Below, one piece after another: positions 23,756-32,039 of a DNA stretch of 64,000 bases. The notes below the pieces were generated by a model, which was not told the origin of the DNA, made no database searches, and was given only the letters and a program-made list of their open reading frames with translations. Within the stretch, counting starts at the first letter, position 1. Every line of letters begins with the position of its first letter. Source of the DNA: Rhizobium aethiopicum (GTDB lineage: Bacteria > Pseudomonadota > Alphaproteobacteria > Rhizobiales > Rhizobiaceae); contig NZ_FMAJ01000013.1 in the NCBI RefSeq assembly GCF_900094625.1, positions 62,001 through 126,000 of the forward strand, read 5' to 3'. A program made the translations under genes and the position numbers.

Positions 23756-24634
23756 TCAGTTGCGGACGAGCGAAGCATAGAACCAGTCGATGAAGACCCG
23801 AACGATGGGTGTAGCATGAGCCTCGGTTCGGCAAGCCACATAGACCGCGTCGTTGGCCGGAACCCTAAGTTCGAATGGCGCGATCAGCTCGCCACGCGCA
23901 ATCATGTGCGCGGTGGTGATGTTGTCTCCGAGCGCAACGCCATGACCGTGCATGGCGGCCTCGATCGACAGGCGCGCGTCGCTCATCATGTGCTGGCGCG
24001 CCGGCAGCGCAATGCCGGCGGCGGTCAGCCAGGTGTTCCACTCATTGCCGCGATCGGCGTGCAGCAGCATGTGGTCGCGCAGGTCGCGCGGGGAGCGCAG
24101 TGGACGCCTGTTCATGAGCGCCGGGCTGACGACAGGGAAGAGCTCCATCCGGCTCCACAGGCGCGACCAATAATTGGGCCAGTTGCCGCCGCCGTAGAGA
24201 ATGCACAGGTCGACATTCGTGGAGCTCAGATTGTTCGGGTCGTTCGAGGCGCGCAGGTCGAGCTGGACGTCGGGATATTGATCGGTGAATTCCTGCAGCC
24301 GCGGGATAAGCCACAGCGACAATACTGCAGCAACACAGGTCACGCGCAGCGTGCCGCCGGTCGCGGGCCGGGTCATCGCGGCTTTCGCTGCTGCGATGTC
24401 CGAAAATGCGTTGGAGACGACCGGCATCAGCAACGCGCCCTGGCTTGTAAGCTTCAGCCATTTGCCGCCGCGTTCGAACAGGCGCACGCCTAGCGATTCC
24501 TCCAATGTGCGTATCTGATGGCTGATCGCGCCGTGGGTAACATTCAACTCGCGGCCCGCCGCGGACACCGATCCATGGCGGGCGGTTGCCTCAAACGCGC
24601 GTAGCGGGTTGAGGGGCGGCAGACGGCTGGACAT
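23756..24634 (-). CDS. LysR-family regulator (GcvA-like), divergent from the ureohydrolase gene
   Basis: A 292-residue LysR regulator. The HTH covers residues 4-64 (LRAFEATARHGSVSAAGREL, then NVTHGAISHQIRTLEES), and the effector domain fits the GcvA subgroup (RVTCVAAVLSLWLIPRL; SRMELFPVVSP). ATG 24634 gives the typical start MSSRLPPLNPL. It is divergent from the ureohydrolase/ABC gene set with 174 bases between, as expected of its regulator; the inducer is probably the imported guanidino compound or polyamine. Confidence 0.92.
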   Translation of the reverse strand: MSSRLPPLNPLRAFEATARHGSVSAAGRELNVTHGAISHQIRTLEESLGVRLFERGGKWLKLTSQGALLMPVVSNAFSDIAAAKAAMTRPATGGTLRVTCVAAVLSLWLIPRLQEFTDQYPDVQLDLRASNDPNNLSSTNVDLCILYGGGNWPNYWSRLWSRMELFPVVSPALMNRRPLRSPRDLRDHMLLHADRGNEWNTWLTAAGIALPARQHMMSDARLSIEAAMHGHGVALGDNITTAHMIARGELIAPFELRVPANDAVYVACRTEAHATPIVRVFIDWFYASLVRN

Positions 24635-24680
24635 AAGGCAATGACCTGTGAGAAAATCTCGCACGAAGCTGTATATTAAT

Positions 24681-24690
24681 ATCAATTGAT
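24681..24690. promoter_or_regulatory. Palindrome in the LysR/ureohydrolase divergent region
   Basis: ATCAATTGAT is a perfect 10-bp palindrome within an A/T-rich block (TATATTAATATCAATTGATT). LysR sites often contain A/T-rich T-N11-A dyads, so it is a candidate operator about 125 bases from the ureohydrolase start. Confidence 0.4.
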
Positions 24691-24808
24691 TTTCCAGCAA
24701 GCTTGCCGTTCAATCACTGAAAGAAGCCATCGGCCTCTGCGGCAAAGCTGCAGCCGAGGACCGATTTGCCATCCTGATCGCAACATCGTCACCCTCAAGA
24801 AGGCCGTC

Positions 24809-25867
24809 ATGTCCTGGAATGAAACCAAGCTTTCCGAACTCCGAGCCAGATATGGCGACAGCCACGGCGGTGAGCTGCACCATCCTGAGTTCCGCAAGGT
24901 CGCGGAAAAGATCTTCAACAAGAGCGGCACCCGGCTCGCGCCCTATTCGGGAATCCCGACATTCCTCTCCGCCCCGCTGATGCAGGTCGATAACGAGAAC
25001 CCGGATTTCGGTGATCTGCAGGTCGCGATCCTCGGCGTGCCGATGGATCTGGGCGTGACGAACCGCCCGGGCTCGCGCTTCGGACCGCGTGCGTTGCGCG
25101 CCATAGAGCGGATCGGGCCTTACAATCATGTGCTCGGCTGCGCGCCGGTTCAGGAACTGCGCGTGGCAGACATTGGCGATGTGGCGTTTCAGAGCCGTTA
25201 CCGGCTGGAATTGTCGCATGAGGATATCGAAAAACGCGTAGCGCAGATCGTTGCCGCAGGTGTGCTGCCGCTCTCGGTAGGCGGTGACCACTCGATCACC
25301 CATCCGATTCTGCGGACCGTTGGCAAGGAGCGGCCAGTCGGCATGATCCATATCGACGCCCATTGCGACACCGGCGGTGCTTACGACCTCACCAAGTTCC
25401 ACCACGGCGGGCCGTTCCGCAACGCGGTGCTCGACGGTGTGCTCGACCCGACGCGCGTGGTTCAGATCGGAATTCGCGGGTCGGCGGAATATCTCTGGGA
25501 GTTTTCTTATGCCTCGGGCATGACGGTGATGCATGCCGAGGAGATCTCGGCAATGGGCATTCCTGCAATTATCGAAAAGACGAAGGCCATCATCGGTGAC
25601 GGGCCGACCTATCTTTCCTTCGACATCGACAGCCTCGATCCGTCTTTCGCGCCGGGCACCGGCACGCCGGAGATTGGCGGCTTCACCACCCGCGAGGCGC
25701 TGGAGCTCATCCGCGGCTTCAAGGGCGTGAACCTGGTCGGCGGCGATGTCGTCGAGGTCGCGCCCCAGTATGACGCTACCACCAACACAGCCCATGCCGG
25801 CGCGCAGATGCTGTTCGAAATATTGAGCCTGATGGCGTTCAGCCCGGCAATCCGCCGTGCCGCCTGA
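24809..25867 (+). CDS. Agmatinase/guanidinobutyrase-family ureohydrolase
   Basis: Hydrolyses a guanidino compound to urea plus an amine, using two Mn ions. Ligand motifs are all present: GGDHS, HIDAHCD, and SFDIDSLDP. Length 352 is long for E. coli SpeB, and the segments PGSRFGPRALR and HHGGPFRNAVLDG look closer to the guanidinobutyrase/guanidinopropionase branch, so I do not use speB. The cysteine in DAHCD replaces the T/A found in many agmatinases. ATG 24809 has AAGAAGG upstream. First gene of a set with an ABC importer and an Ldh-family reductase. Confidence 0.9.
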   Translation: MSWNETKLSELRARYGDSHGGELHHPEFRKVAEKIFNKSGTRLAPYSGIPTFLSAPLMQVDNENPDFGDLQVAILGVPMDLGVTNRPGSRFGPRALRAIERIGPYNHVLGCAPVQELRVADIGDVAFQSRYRLELSHEDIEKRVAQIVAAGVLPLSVGGDHSITHPILRTVGKERPVGMIHIDAHCDTGGAYDLTKFHHGGPFRNAVLDGVLDPTRVVQIGIRGSAEYLWEFSYASGMTVMHAEEISAMGIPAIIEKTKAIIGDGPTYLSFDIDSLDPSFAPGTGTPEIGGFTTREALELIRGFKGVNLVGGDVVEVAPQYDATTNTAHAGAQMLFEILSLMAFSPAIRRAA

Positions 25868-25971
25868 CGGCCCTGGCCGCAACTCAAAGCCAGGAACGAA
25901 AAGAAGGCTGCAAAGGCCTCGAATACATTGAAAGAGGGAAGCGGCGTGCCGCATCGGTTAGGAGAAAGACG

Positions 25972-27054
25972 ATGACGAAATTGACAATGAACCGCCGCAC
26001 TGTGCTCGGCGTCGGAATAGGTGCGGGTGTAGCCATGTTGGCAATGCCCAATGTGCTGCGCGCTCAGGACAAGTCGCTGAAGGTCGGTGTTTATGGCGGC
26101 TACTTCAAGGACTCGTTCGACAAGAACATCTTTCCGGAGTTCACCAAGGCGACCGGCATCGCGGTCGAATCCGTCGCAGAGCCGACCGGCGAGGCTTGGC
26201 TGGTGCAGATGCAGCAGGCAGCCAAGGCAGGCCAGGCGCCGGCTGACGTTTCGATGATGTCGCAGGTGTCGATGCGCAAGGGTCAGGCCACAGAGCTCTG
26301 GGCTCCGCTCGACCTCGCCAAGATCAAGAACTCCAGCAACCTGCTTGAGCGGTTCGTCAACAAATACCAGGATGGCCGCGTCGCCGGCATCGGCGCGGTC
26401 TCATGGTTCATCACCCTGGTCACCAACACCGATGCTTACAAGGAAGCGCCGACCAGCTGGACGGCGCTGTGGGATCCGGCCAATGCCGACAAGCTCGGTC
26501 TGCTGGCGCTCGTCTCCAACTCCTTCCTGCTCGACGTGACGGCAAAGACCTATTTCGGCGGCGCCCAGGCGCTCGACACCGAGGAGAACATCCTCAAGGT
26601 CTTCGCCAAGCTGGCCGAGCTGAAGCCGAATGTCCGCCTGTGGTATCGCGACGAGGCGCAGTTCGAACAGGCGCTAAAGTCGGGTGAAATCCCGATGGGA
26701 CAGTATTATCACGACGTGACCGGCCTCGCCGCCGCGGACGGTCAACCCGTTCGCTCGACCTTCCCCAAGGAGGGCGGCATCCAGGACGCGGGCTCGTGGG
26801 CGCTGTCGAAGGCGTCGCAGAAGACGGAAGAGGCGCATATCTTCATCGACTATATGTGTCAGCCGTCCATCCAGGCCGTGCTGTCACGCAAGGTAGGCAC
26901 GTCGCCAACGGTCAAGCGCGAAACGACCGACCTGAACGAGAAGGAATTTGCGGCGGTTTCCTCCGACATCGAACCGATCATTCCTCACTACGACATGTAC
27001 ATCTCCAAGGCCGACTGGCTGAACGAGAAGTGGACGGAAATGATCGCCAGCTGA
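25972..27054 (+). CDS. ABC transporter substrate-binding protein (PotD/spermidine-putrescine type)
   Basis: Periplasmic receptor of 360 residues. The signal is twin-arginine-like (NRRTVLGVGIGAG, cleavage after LRAQ). The mature part has PotD/family-1 features: KVGVYGGYFKDSF at the start and YYHDVTGLAAADG at the hinge. It starts behind AGGAGAAAG, 104 bases after the ureohydrolase, and is followed by the ATPase and two permeases. By context it binds a guanidino compound, agmatine or related amine. The family also includes iron and opine receptors, so the ligand is not certain. Confidence 0.9.
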   Translation: MTKLTMNRRTVLGVGIGAGVAMLAMPNVLRAQDKSLKVGVYGGYFKDSFDKNIFPEFTKATGIAVESVAEPTGEAWLVQMQQAAKAGQAPADVSMMSQVSMRKGQATELWAPLDLAKIKNSSNLLERFVNKYQDGRVAGIGAVSWFITLVTNTDAYKEAPTSWTALWDPANADKLGLLALVSNSFLLDVTAKTYFGGAQALDTEENILKVFAKLAELKPNVRLWYRDEAQFEQALKSGEIPMGQYYHDVTGLAAADGQPVRSTFPKEGGIQDAGSWALSKASQKTEEAHIFIDYMCQPSIQAVLSRKVGTSPTVKRETTDLNEKEFAAVSSDIEPIIPHYDMYISKADWLNEKWTEMIAS

Positions 27055-27115
27055 CACTAATCGTGCTTTCGCAGGACCCTGTTCAGGGGCCTGCCTTTCG
27101 GTTGGGAAGAGGCAT

Positions 27116-28150
27116 ATGTCGGGACTCACGCTTCAGAATATCGTCAAGGACTTCAGCGTCATTCGCGCCGTCGACAATGTCGACCTGACGGTGCCGCACG
27201 GCGCATTCGTCTGTCTGCTCGGCCCCTCCGGCTGCGGCAAGACCACCTTGCTGCGGATGATTGCAGGTCTCGATCTGCCGACATCGGGCCGCATCACGCT
27301 CAACGGGAAAGACATCACCAGGACACCGACGCACCAGCGCGAGCTTGGCATGGTGTTCCAGTCGCTGGCGCTGTTCCCGCACCTGACGGTAGGCGAGAAT
27401 ATCGCCTATCCACTGCGCATTCGCGGCCGGCCGAAGGACGAGCAGGCAAAGCGCGTCCAAGAGCTGCTGGCGATGATTTATTTGCCGGGCTACGCTGATC
27501 GAGCCGTGTCGAAACTTTCGGGCGGCCAGAGGCAGCGCGTCGCAATCGCTAGGGCACTGGCGATTTCGCCAAAACTCTTTCTGCTCGACGAGCCGCTGTC
27601 GGCGCTCGACGCCAAGCTGCGCGAAGCCATGCAGGTGGAGCTTCGCCAGCTTCATCAGCGGCTCGGCATCACCACGATCGCCGTCACGCACGACCAGCGC
27701 GAGGCGATGACTATGGCCGATACGGTCGTGGTGATGAACGGCGGTCAGATACGCCAGGCGGCGTCCCCGACCGAGATTTATCGCAGACCGGCAGACAGCT
27801 TCGTCGCGGATTTCATTGGCCAGACAAATCTGGTCGAGGCCAGGCGGGAGGGCGGCGCGGTCAGCATATTGGGGCAGCCGGTCGCCGACCTGTCGCTGTC
27901 GGCAGGGATCGAGCGCGCCACGCTCTCGATCCGGCCGGAAGACGTGCGCCTGGGCCCGCCGAGGGCCGGTGCACTGACGGGCGAGGTCACCTTCGTGCGC
28001 GATCTCGGCGGCGTCGTCGAAACCTTTGTCAATGTCGGCGGTCAGCAGTTCATTGCAGTCTCGACGCCGCGCGAGCGCCCTGACGTCGCGGTTGGCCAGA
28101 CGGTGGGCATTGCGCTCACCAACAAGGACTGCGTGGTGCTCGAGCAATGA
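27116..28150 (+). CDS. ABC transporter ATPase (PotA type)
   Basis: Energises the adjacent importer. Walker A is GPSGCGKTT (residues 37-45), the signature is LSGGQRQR, and Walker B is LFLLDEPLSALD. After residue ~235 a TOBE domain follows, as usual for PotA/FbpC-type subunits. Length 344 is normal. The stop codon overlaps the start of the first permease gene (ATGA), so translation is coupled. Confidence 0.94.
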   Translation: MSGLTLQNIVKDFSVIRAVDNVDLTVPHGAFVCLLGPSGCGKTTLLRMIAGLDLPTSGRITLNGKDITRTPTHQRELGMVFQSLALFPHLTVGENIAYPLRIRGRPKDEQAKRVQELLAMIYLPGYADRAVSKLSGGQRQRVAIARALAISPKLFLLDEPLSALDAKLREAMQVELRQLHQRLGITTIAVTHDQREAMTMADTVVVMNGGQIRQAASPTEIYRRPADSFVADFIGQTNLVEARREGGAVSILGQPVADLSLSAGIERATLSIRPEDVRLGPPRAGALTGEVTFVRDLGGVVETFVNVGGQQFIAVSTPRERPDVAVGQTVGIALTNKDCVVLEQ

Positions 28151-29004
28151 GACGCGAAGCCCCCCAGACGCTTGGCGACTATGCCCCGCTAGCCTTTCCG
28201 GCGATCATGCTGATCGTCTTCTTCGTCGTGCCTTTCGGCACCATGATTTCCGTCAGCTTCTTCAAGCGCCAGCAAGGCGCCTTCTACACACCTGATTTTG
28301 TCTTCGACAATTATTTCCGCTTCCTCTCTGCCTTTTTTGGCGGAGTGCTCAGCTTCTCGCTGATCCTCGCGATTGCGGTGGCCGTCATGTGTGTCGTTCT
28401 GGCCCTGCCTTTCACATATCTGCTGATCCGTATGAAGCGGAGCACCCAGGTGGTCTGGCTGGTCGCACTCCTCTCGATCCTGTCCCTTTCAGAGGTAATC
28501 ATCGGTTTCGCCTGGTCGACGCTGTTTTCTCGCACGGCCGGCATCACCAACCTGTTCGTGTGGCTCGGCCTCATGCAGCAGGCAGTCGCCCTGACGCCAA
28601 GCATCGGGGCCGTTGTCACGGGCATGGTCTATCAGGCCTTCCCCTATACAGTCCTGGTCCTCTATCCCGCGTTGGTGCGGCTTGATCCGACGCTTTCGGA
28701 GGCCGCGCGTACGCTCGGCGCTTCGCCGGTCAAGGCCTTCTTCACCGTCGTCGTGCCTGCGCTGCGCGATACGATCGTCGCCACGCTGATCATGGTCTTC
28801 ATCTTCGCGCTCGGGTCCTATCTGTTGCCGCAACTGCTCGGCCGCCCGCAGCACTGGACGTTTTCCGTGCACATTACCGACCAGGCGATCTATCAATCGA
28901 ACATGCCCTTCGCGGCTGCCATGGCGGTTTTCCTTGTGTTGGTCACACTAGCCCTTGTAGCGCTGACCCTGCTCGGTGGCCGCCGAGGAGGGGCGATCAA
29001 ATGA
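28147..29004 (+). CDS. ABC transporter permease (PotB type)
   Basis: Inner-membrane permease of 285 residues with six predicted membrane segments and the cytoplasmic loop EAARTLGASPVKAFFTVVVP, the coupling helix that contacts the ATPase. It overlaps the ATPase gene by 4 bases and the next permease gene by 4 bases. Closest type is the first permease of spermidine/putrescine importers. Confidence 0.93.
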   Translation: MRREAPQTLGDYAPLAFPAIMLIVFFVVPFGTMISVSFFKRQQGAFYTPDFVFDNYFRFLSAFFGGVLSFSLILAIAVAVMCVVLALPFTYLLIRMKRSTQVVWLVALLSILSLSEVIIGFAWSTLFSRTAGITNLFVWLGLMQQAVALTPSIGAVVTGMVYQAFPYTVLVLYPALVRLDPTLSEAARTLGASPVKAFFTVVVPALRDTIVATLIMVFIFALGSYLLPQLLGRPQHWTFSVHITDQAIYQSNMPFAAAMAVFLVLVTLALVALTLLGGRRGGAIK

Positions 29005-29798
29005 CCATTCTCCGCAACGTTCTTTTCGGGGTCGTCGGACTGTTTCTCGCTCTGCCGCTGATCGTCGTCGCCGGCGTGTCGGTCAACGCCAGGCAGAGCC
29101 TCACCTTCCCGCCGCAAGGCTTCTCGCTCGGCTGGTACGGTCAAATATTTCTCGATATGGAATGGCGCAACGCGCTGATTGCGTCACTTGTGCTCGCGCT
29201 CTCGTCGGCGGCGCTGGCAGTGCTGATCGCCTTGCCGCTAGCCTGGTTCCTATGGCGCCGCTACGCGCCCTGGGCCAATATCTTCCAGTTGCTCGGAGTG
29301 GCGCCCTTTACCTTGCCCCCGGTTATCACTGCGCTCGGCCTGCTGACTTTCTGGGCCACGACCGGATTTTACGGGCAGTCGTGGACGGCGGTGATCGGCC
29401 ACGCCATCTTCTTCGTCACGTTGCCGCTGGTGACCATTTCGCTCGGCTTTTCGGCTATCGACCGCTCGCTGGTAGAGGCCGCCTCGACCTTGGGCGGCGA
29501 CGACCGCACCGTGTTCCGAACCATCGTTCTCCCCCTGATTTCGCCGTACATCGTGTCAGGCTACGCTTTTGCCTTTGTTCTGTCGCTCAACGAATACATC
29601 GTTGCCTACATGACGGTCGGTTTCACGATGGAAACGCTGCCGATCAAGATCTTCAATTCGCTGCGTTACGGCTACACGCCGACCATGGCGGCGGTGACGG
29701 TCCTGTTCGTGGCGACGGCAGCGATCGTCTTCAGCCTCGTCGCGCGCTTCGGTGACCTGCCGAAACTGCTTGGCGCGATGACGTCAAACGAACCGTGA
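29001..29798 (+). CDS. ABC transporter permease (PotC type)
   Basis: Second permease, 265 residues, six membrane segments, with coupling loop EAASTLGGDDRTVFRTIVLP. ATGA overlap with the preceding permease shows tight coupling. Completes the receptor, ATPase and two-permease importer. A stem-loop follows 22 bases later. Confidence 0.93.
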   Translation: MTILRNVLFGVVGLFLALPLIVVAGVSVNARQSLTFPPQGFSLGWYGQIFLDMEWRNALIASLVLALSSAALAVLIALPLAWFLWRRYAPWANIFQLLGVAPFTLPPVITALGLLTFWATTGFYGQSWTAVIGHAIFFVTLPLVTISLGFSAIDRSLVEAASTLGGDDRTVFRTIVLPLISPYIVSGYAFAFVLSLNEYIVAYMTVGFTMETLPIKIFNSLRYGYTPTMAAVTVLFVATAAIVFSLVARFGDLPKLLGAMTSNEP

Positions 29799-29819
29799 TC
29801 GCAGCAACCCATCCCGCCA

Positions 29820-29850
29820 CGGAACGCCAGTGCGTTCCGCGGTGCTTTTC
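29820..29850 (+). terminator. Stem-loop after the ABC importer genes
   Basis: Stem CGGAACGC/GCGTTCCG with loop CAGT, then GCGGTGCTTTTCT. A partial terminator: it could reduce transcription into the reductase gene. Confidence 0.55.
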
Positions 29851-29870
29851 TACGCGGCGGCGATCATTTG

Positions 29871-30008
29871 ATGAACGTTCTGAAAGCCGAACTGATAGCA
29901 ACGATGGCGCAACTGGGTTGCAGGACGGTCGAAGACTTGCCAGCGCGTCGGTGGCCGAAAGGCAGGACGGCGAAAGCCAAATTTGATCTCGGATGGAGAA
30001 TTGCGTGA
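29871..30008 (+). pseudogene. 45-codon ORF, possibly the tail of a lost gene
   Basis: Reads MNVLKAELIATMAQLGCRTV and then EDLPARRWPKG. The LIATMAQLGCRTVEDL block resembles the C-terminal tail of FMN-dependent alpha-hydroxy-acid dehydrogenases (the ElrxxMaLxGcrsvadl pattern); this is an impression from memory. No good ribosome site. Its TGA overlaps the GTG start of the next gene (GTGA), so it may equally be a coupling ORF. I treat it as a likely remnant. Confidence 0.3.
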
Positions 30009-31042
30009 CTGAAGCCGTTACGATGAGCGTCGAAGCCCTGCAAAATCGAGTCGTTGCCATCTTAGAGCGCGCAGGGTTGAACAAGATCCAGGCGGCGGCT
30101 TTGGCCCATGTCATCGTGGCCGGAGAACGCGATGCCTGCAAGTCGCACGGAATTTACCGCATCGAGGGTGCGCTGCGCACGGTAAAGGCGGGCAAGGTGA
30201 AGCCCGATGCCGCTCCTGTCCTTGAGCCGAATGACGGCAGCGCCATCGTCAGGGTCGACGCGCAGGGCGGTTTCGCCAGCGCGGCGTTTGAACTGGGCGT
30301 ACCCGCACTGGCGGAACGCGCCAAGCGGCTTGGCATCGCCGCCATGGTTATCAATGATTGCTCGCATTTTTCAGCCCTGTGGCCGGAGGTGGAGGCACTG
30401 ACCGCGCACGGCCTGGCAGCATTGATGATGTGCCCGAGCTATGCGACGGTTGCCCCATCCGGAGGCAGCAAGCCTCTGCTCGGCACCAATCCATTTGCCT
30501 TCGGCTGGCCTCGCAAGGACCAGCCGCCCTATGTGTTCGATTTTGCCACGTCGGTGGCCGCGCGCGGCGAGATCGAACTGCACCGTCGCGCTGGCAAGCA
30601 ACTGCCGGACGGTTGGGCGATCGATGCTGAAGGCAATCCCACCACTGACCCGGTTGCTGCGCTCGAAGGCGCAATGATGCCCTTCGGCGGCCACAAGGGG
30701 TCCGCCATCGCCACCATGATAGAGCTGCTCGCCGGAATCATGATCGGCGATCTCACCAGCCCCGAGGTTCTAGACTACCTCGGAACGACGACCTTGGCGC
30801 CGTTTCATGGCGAATTGATCATTGCAATGTCACCCCAGACCTTCGCCAGGGGCCGCCCCGGCGATCCGTTCGCGCGCGCCGAAATCCTCTTCGAAACGAT
30901 CGTCGGACAAGGCGCGCGGCTGCCATCGCAGCGCCGCTTCGCCGCGCGCATCAAATCGGACGCCGAAGGCATCAGCTTGACTGCAGCGGAGATCGCCCAA
31001 CTGGATACGCTGTTGGCCGGCGGACTGACCGCCGTTAACTGA
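30005..31042 (+). CDS. Ldh-family NAD(P)-dependent oxidoreductase (malate/lactate or imine reductase type)
   Basis: A 345-residue member of the malate/L-lactate dehydrogenase family, which includes delta1-piperideine-2-carboxylate/delta1-pyrroline-2-carboxylate reductases. Visible motifs are KSHGIYRIE, DCSHFSALWPEVE, GTNPFAFGWP and FGGHKGSAIATMIELLAG. I start at GTG 30005, which has GGAG 6 bases before; ATG 29993 has no such site and ATG 30023 is another option. Position at the end of a ureohydrolase/polyamine-import set suggests that it reduces a cyclic imine or 2-oxo acid from that pathway (inference). Confidence 0.85.
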   Translation: MTEAVTMSVEALQNRVVAILERAGLNKIQAAALAHVIVAGERDACKSHGIYRIEGALRTVKAGKVKPDAAPVLEPNDGSAIVRVDAQGGFASAAFELGVPALAERAKRLGIAAMVINDCSHFSALWPEVEALTAHGLAALMMCPSYATVAPSGGSKPLLGTNPFAFGWPRKDQPPYVFDFATSVAARGEIELHRRAGKQLPDGWAIDAEGNPTTDPVAALEGAMMPFGGHKGSAIATMIELLAGIMIGDLTSPEVLDYLGTTTLAPFHGELIIAMSPQTFARGRPGDPFARAEILFETIVGQGARLPSQRRFAARIKSDAEGISLTAAEIAQLDTLLAGGLTAVN

Positions 31043-31173
31043 TGCATGTCGCCCGGAATGTCAGCGGTTTCCGGCCAACGACAGACCGATCGACATCGAG
31101 GTCCTCAAAGTGCAGGCCATGTAAAACCATTGTCGCATGGGTGCGAAGCGCGAGCATGCCGGCCGCAGCCGGG

Positions 31174-31944
31174 TCATTTCTTCACCGCCACCATGAAAAT
31201 CCGCGGGAATCGCAGCAGCACCCGCCCGTCCGACAGCTTCGGATAGGCCTTTTCCACCCGTTCGAGGTAATCGGCCAGGAAGGCCTCGCGATGGCTGTCG
31301 CCGGCATGGGCGAGATAGGGCATCAGCCCGGTTCCCTTGACCCATTCGACGATATCAGCCGCATCGGCCATCGGATGATTGTAGATGCTGTGCCAGATAT
31401 CGACGCGCGCGGCCTTGGCGATCAGCCTGTCGTAATAGGCGGACGGCGGGGGCAGGGGTTTGCGGCGCACGCTTTTTGCCTCGAAGGCCGCCTTCCAGGG
31501 TCCGGCATGGGCGGTCTCTTCCATCGCCAGGTGCGAGGGTTCGCCGAGATTGTCGGGCATCTGCACGGCAAGAACGCCGCCTTCGCAAAGCCCGTCCATC
31601 AGTCGTTCGAAGACGTCGAGGTGATTGGGCAGCCATTGGAAGACCGCATTGGCAAACAGCAGATCGGCCGGTTCGGCCGGGTGCCAGCTGGCGAGATCAG
31701 CCTCGACGAAGGCTGTGCCGGGCAGCCGCTTGCGCGCCGACTCCAGCATGTTGATGTCGCTGTCGAGGCCGGAGATGCCGGCAGCCCCATAACGCTCGAT
31801 GATGAGTTCGGTGGAATTGCCCGGCCCGCAGCCGAGATCTATGGCGCGACGGAGACTCTGCAGCGGCACCTGCGCCAGAAGATCGTGCGCCGGCCGGGTG
31901 CGCTCGTCCTCGAACTTCACATATTGGCTGGCGGACCATGCCAT
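31174..31944 (-). CDS. tam: Trans-aconitate 2-methyltransferase
   Basis: SAM-dependent methyltransferase, 256 residues, that methylates trans-aconitate and so removes this aconitase inhibitor. The SAM motif AIDLGCGPGNSTE is at residues 34-46; FANAVFQWLPNH and the WHSIYNHPM segment are typical of Tam. ATG 31944 follows AGGAGGTACCGCC. It lies 95 bases downstream of the CorC-like gene on the same strand. Another class I methyltransferase function cannot be excluded. Confidence 0.88.
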   Translation of the reverse strand: MAWSASQYVKFEDERTRPAHDLLAQVPLQSLRRAIDLGCGPGNSTELIIERYGAAGISGLDSDINMLESARKRLPGTAFVEADLASWHPAEPADLLFANAVFQWLPNHLDVFERLMDGLCEGGVLAVQMPDNLGEPSHLAMEETAHAGPWKAAFEAKSVRRKPLPPPSAYYDRLIAKAARVDIWHSIYNHPMADAADIVEWVKGTGLMPYLAHAGDSHREAFLADYLERVEKAYPKLSDGRVLLRFPRIFMVAVKK

Positions 31945-32039
31945 GGCGGTACCTCCTGCTGTCGGGCCACATCTTCCAGGTGGCGATGCGGATATTGTCG
32001 ATGTTGCGGCCCTCAAGCTTCACGACACCGGCAAAGCCG

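Noticed and set aside
24710..25954. Long - strand frame across the ureohydrolase
   Set aside because: Antisense shadow; the metal motifs are all on the + strand.
27083..28147. Long - strand frame across the ABC ATPase gene
   Set aside because: Antisense shadow of a gene with both Walker motifs.
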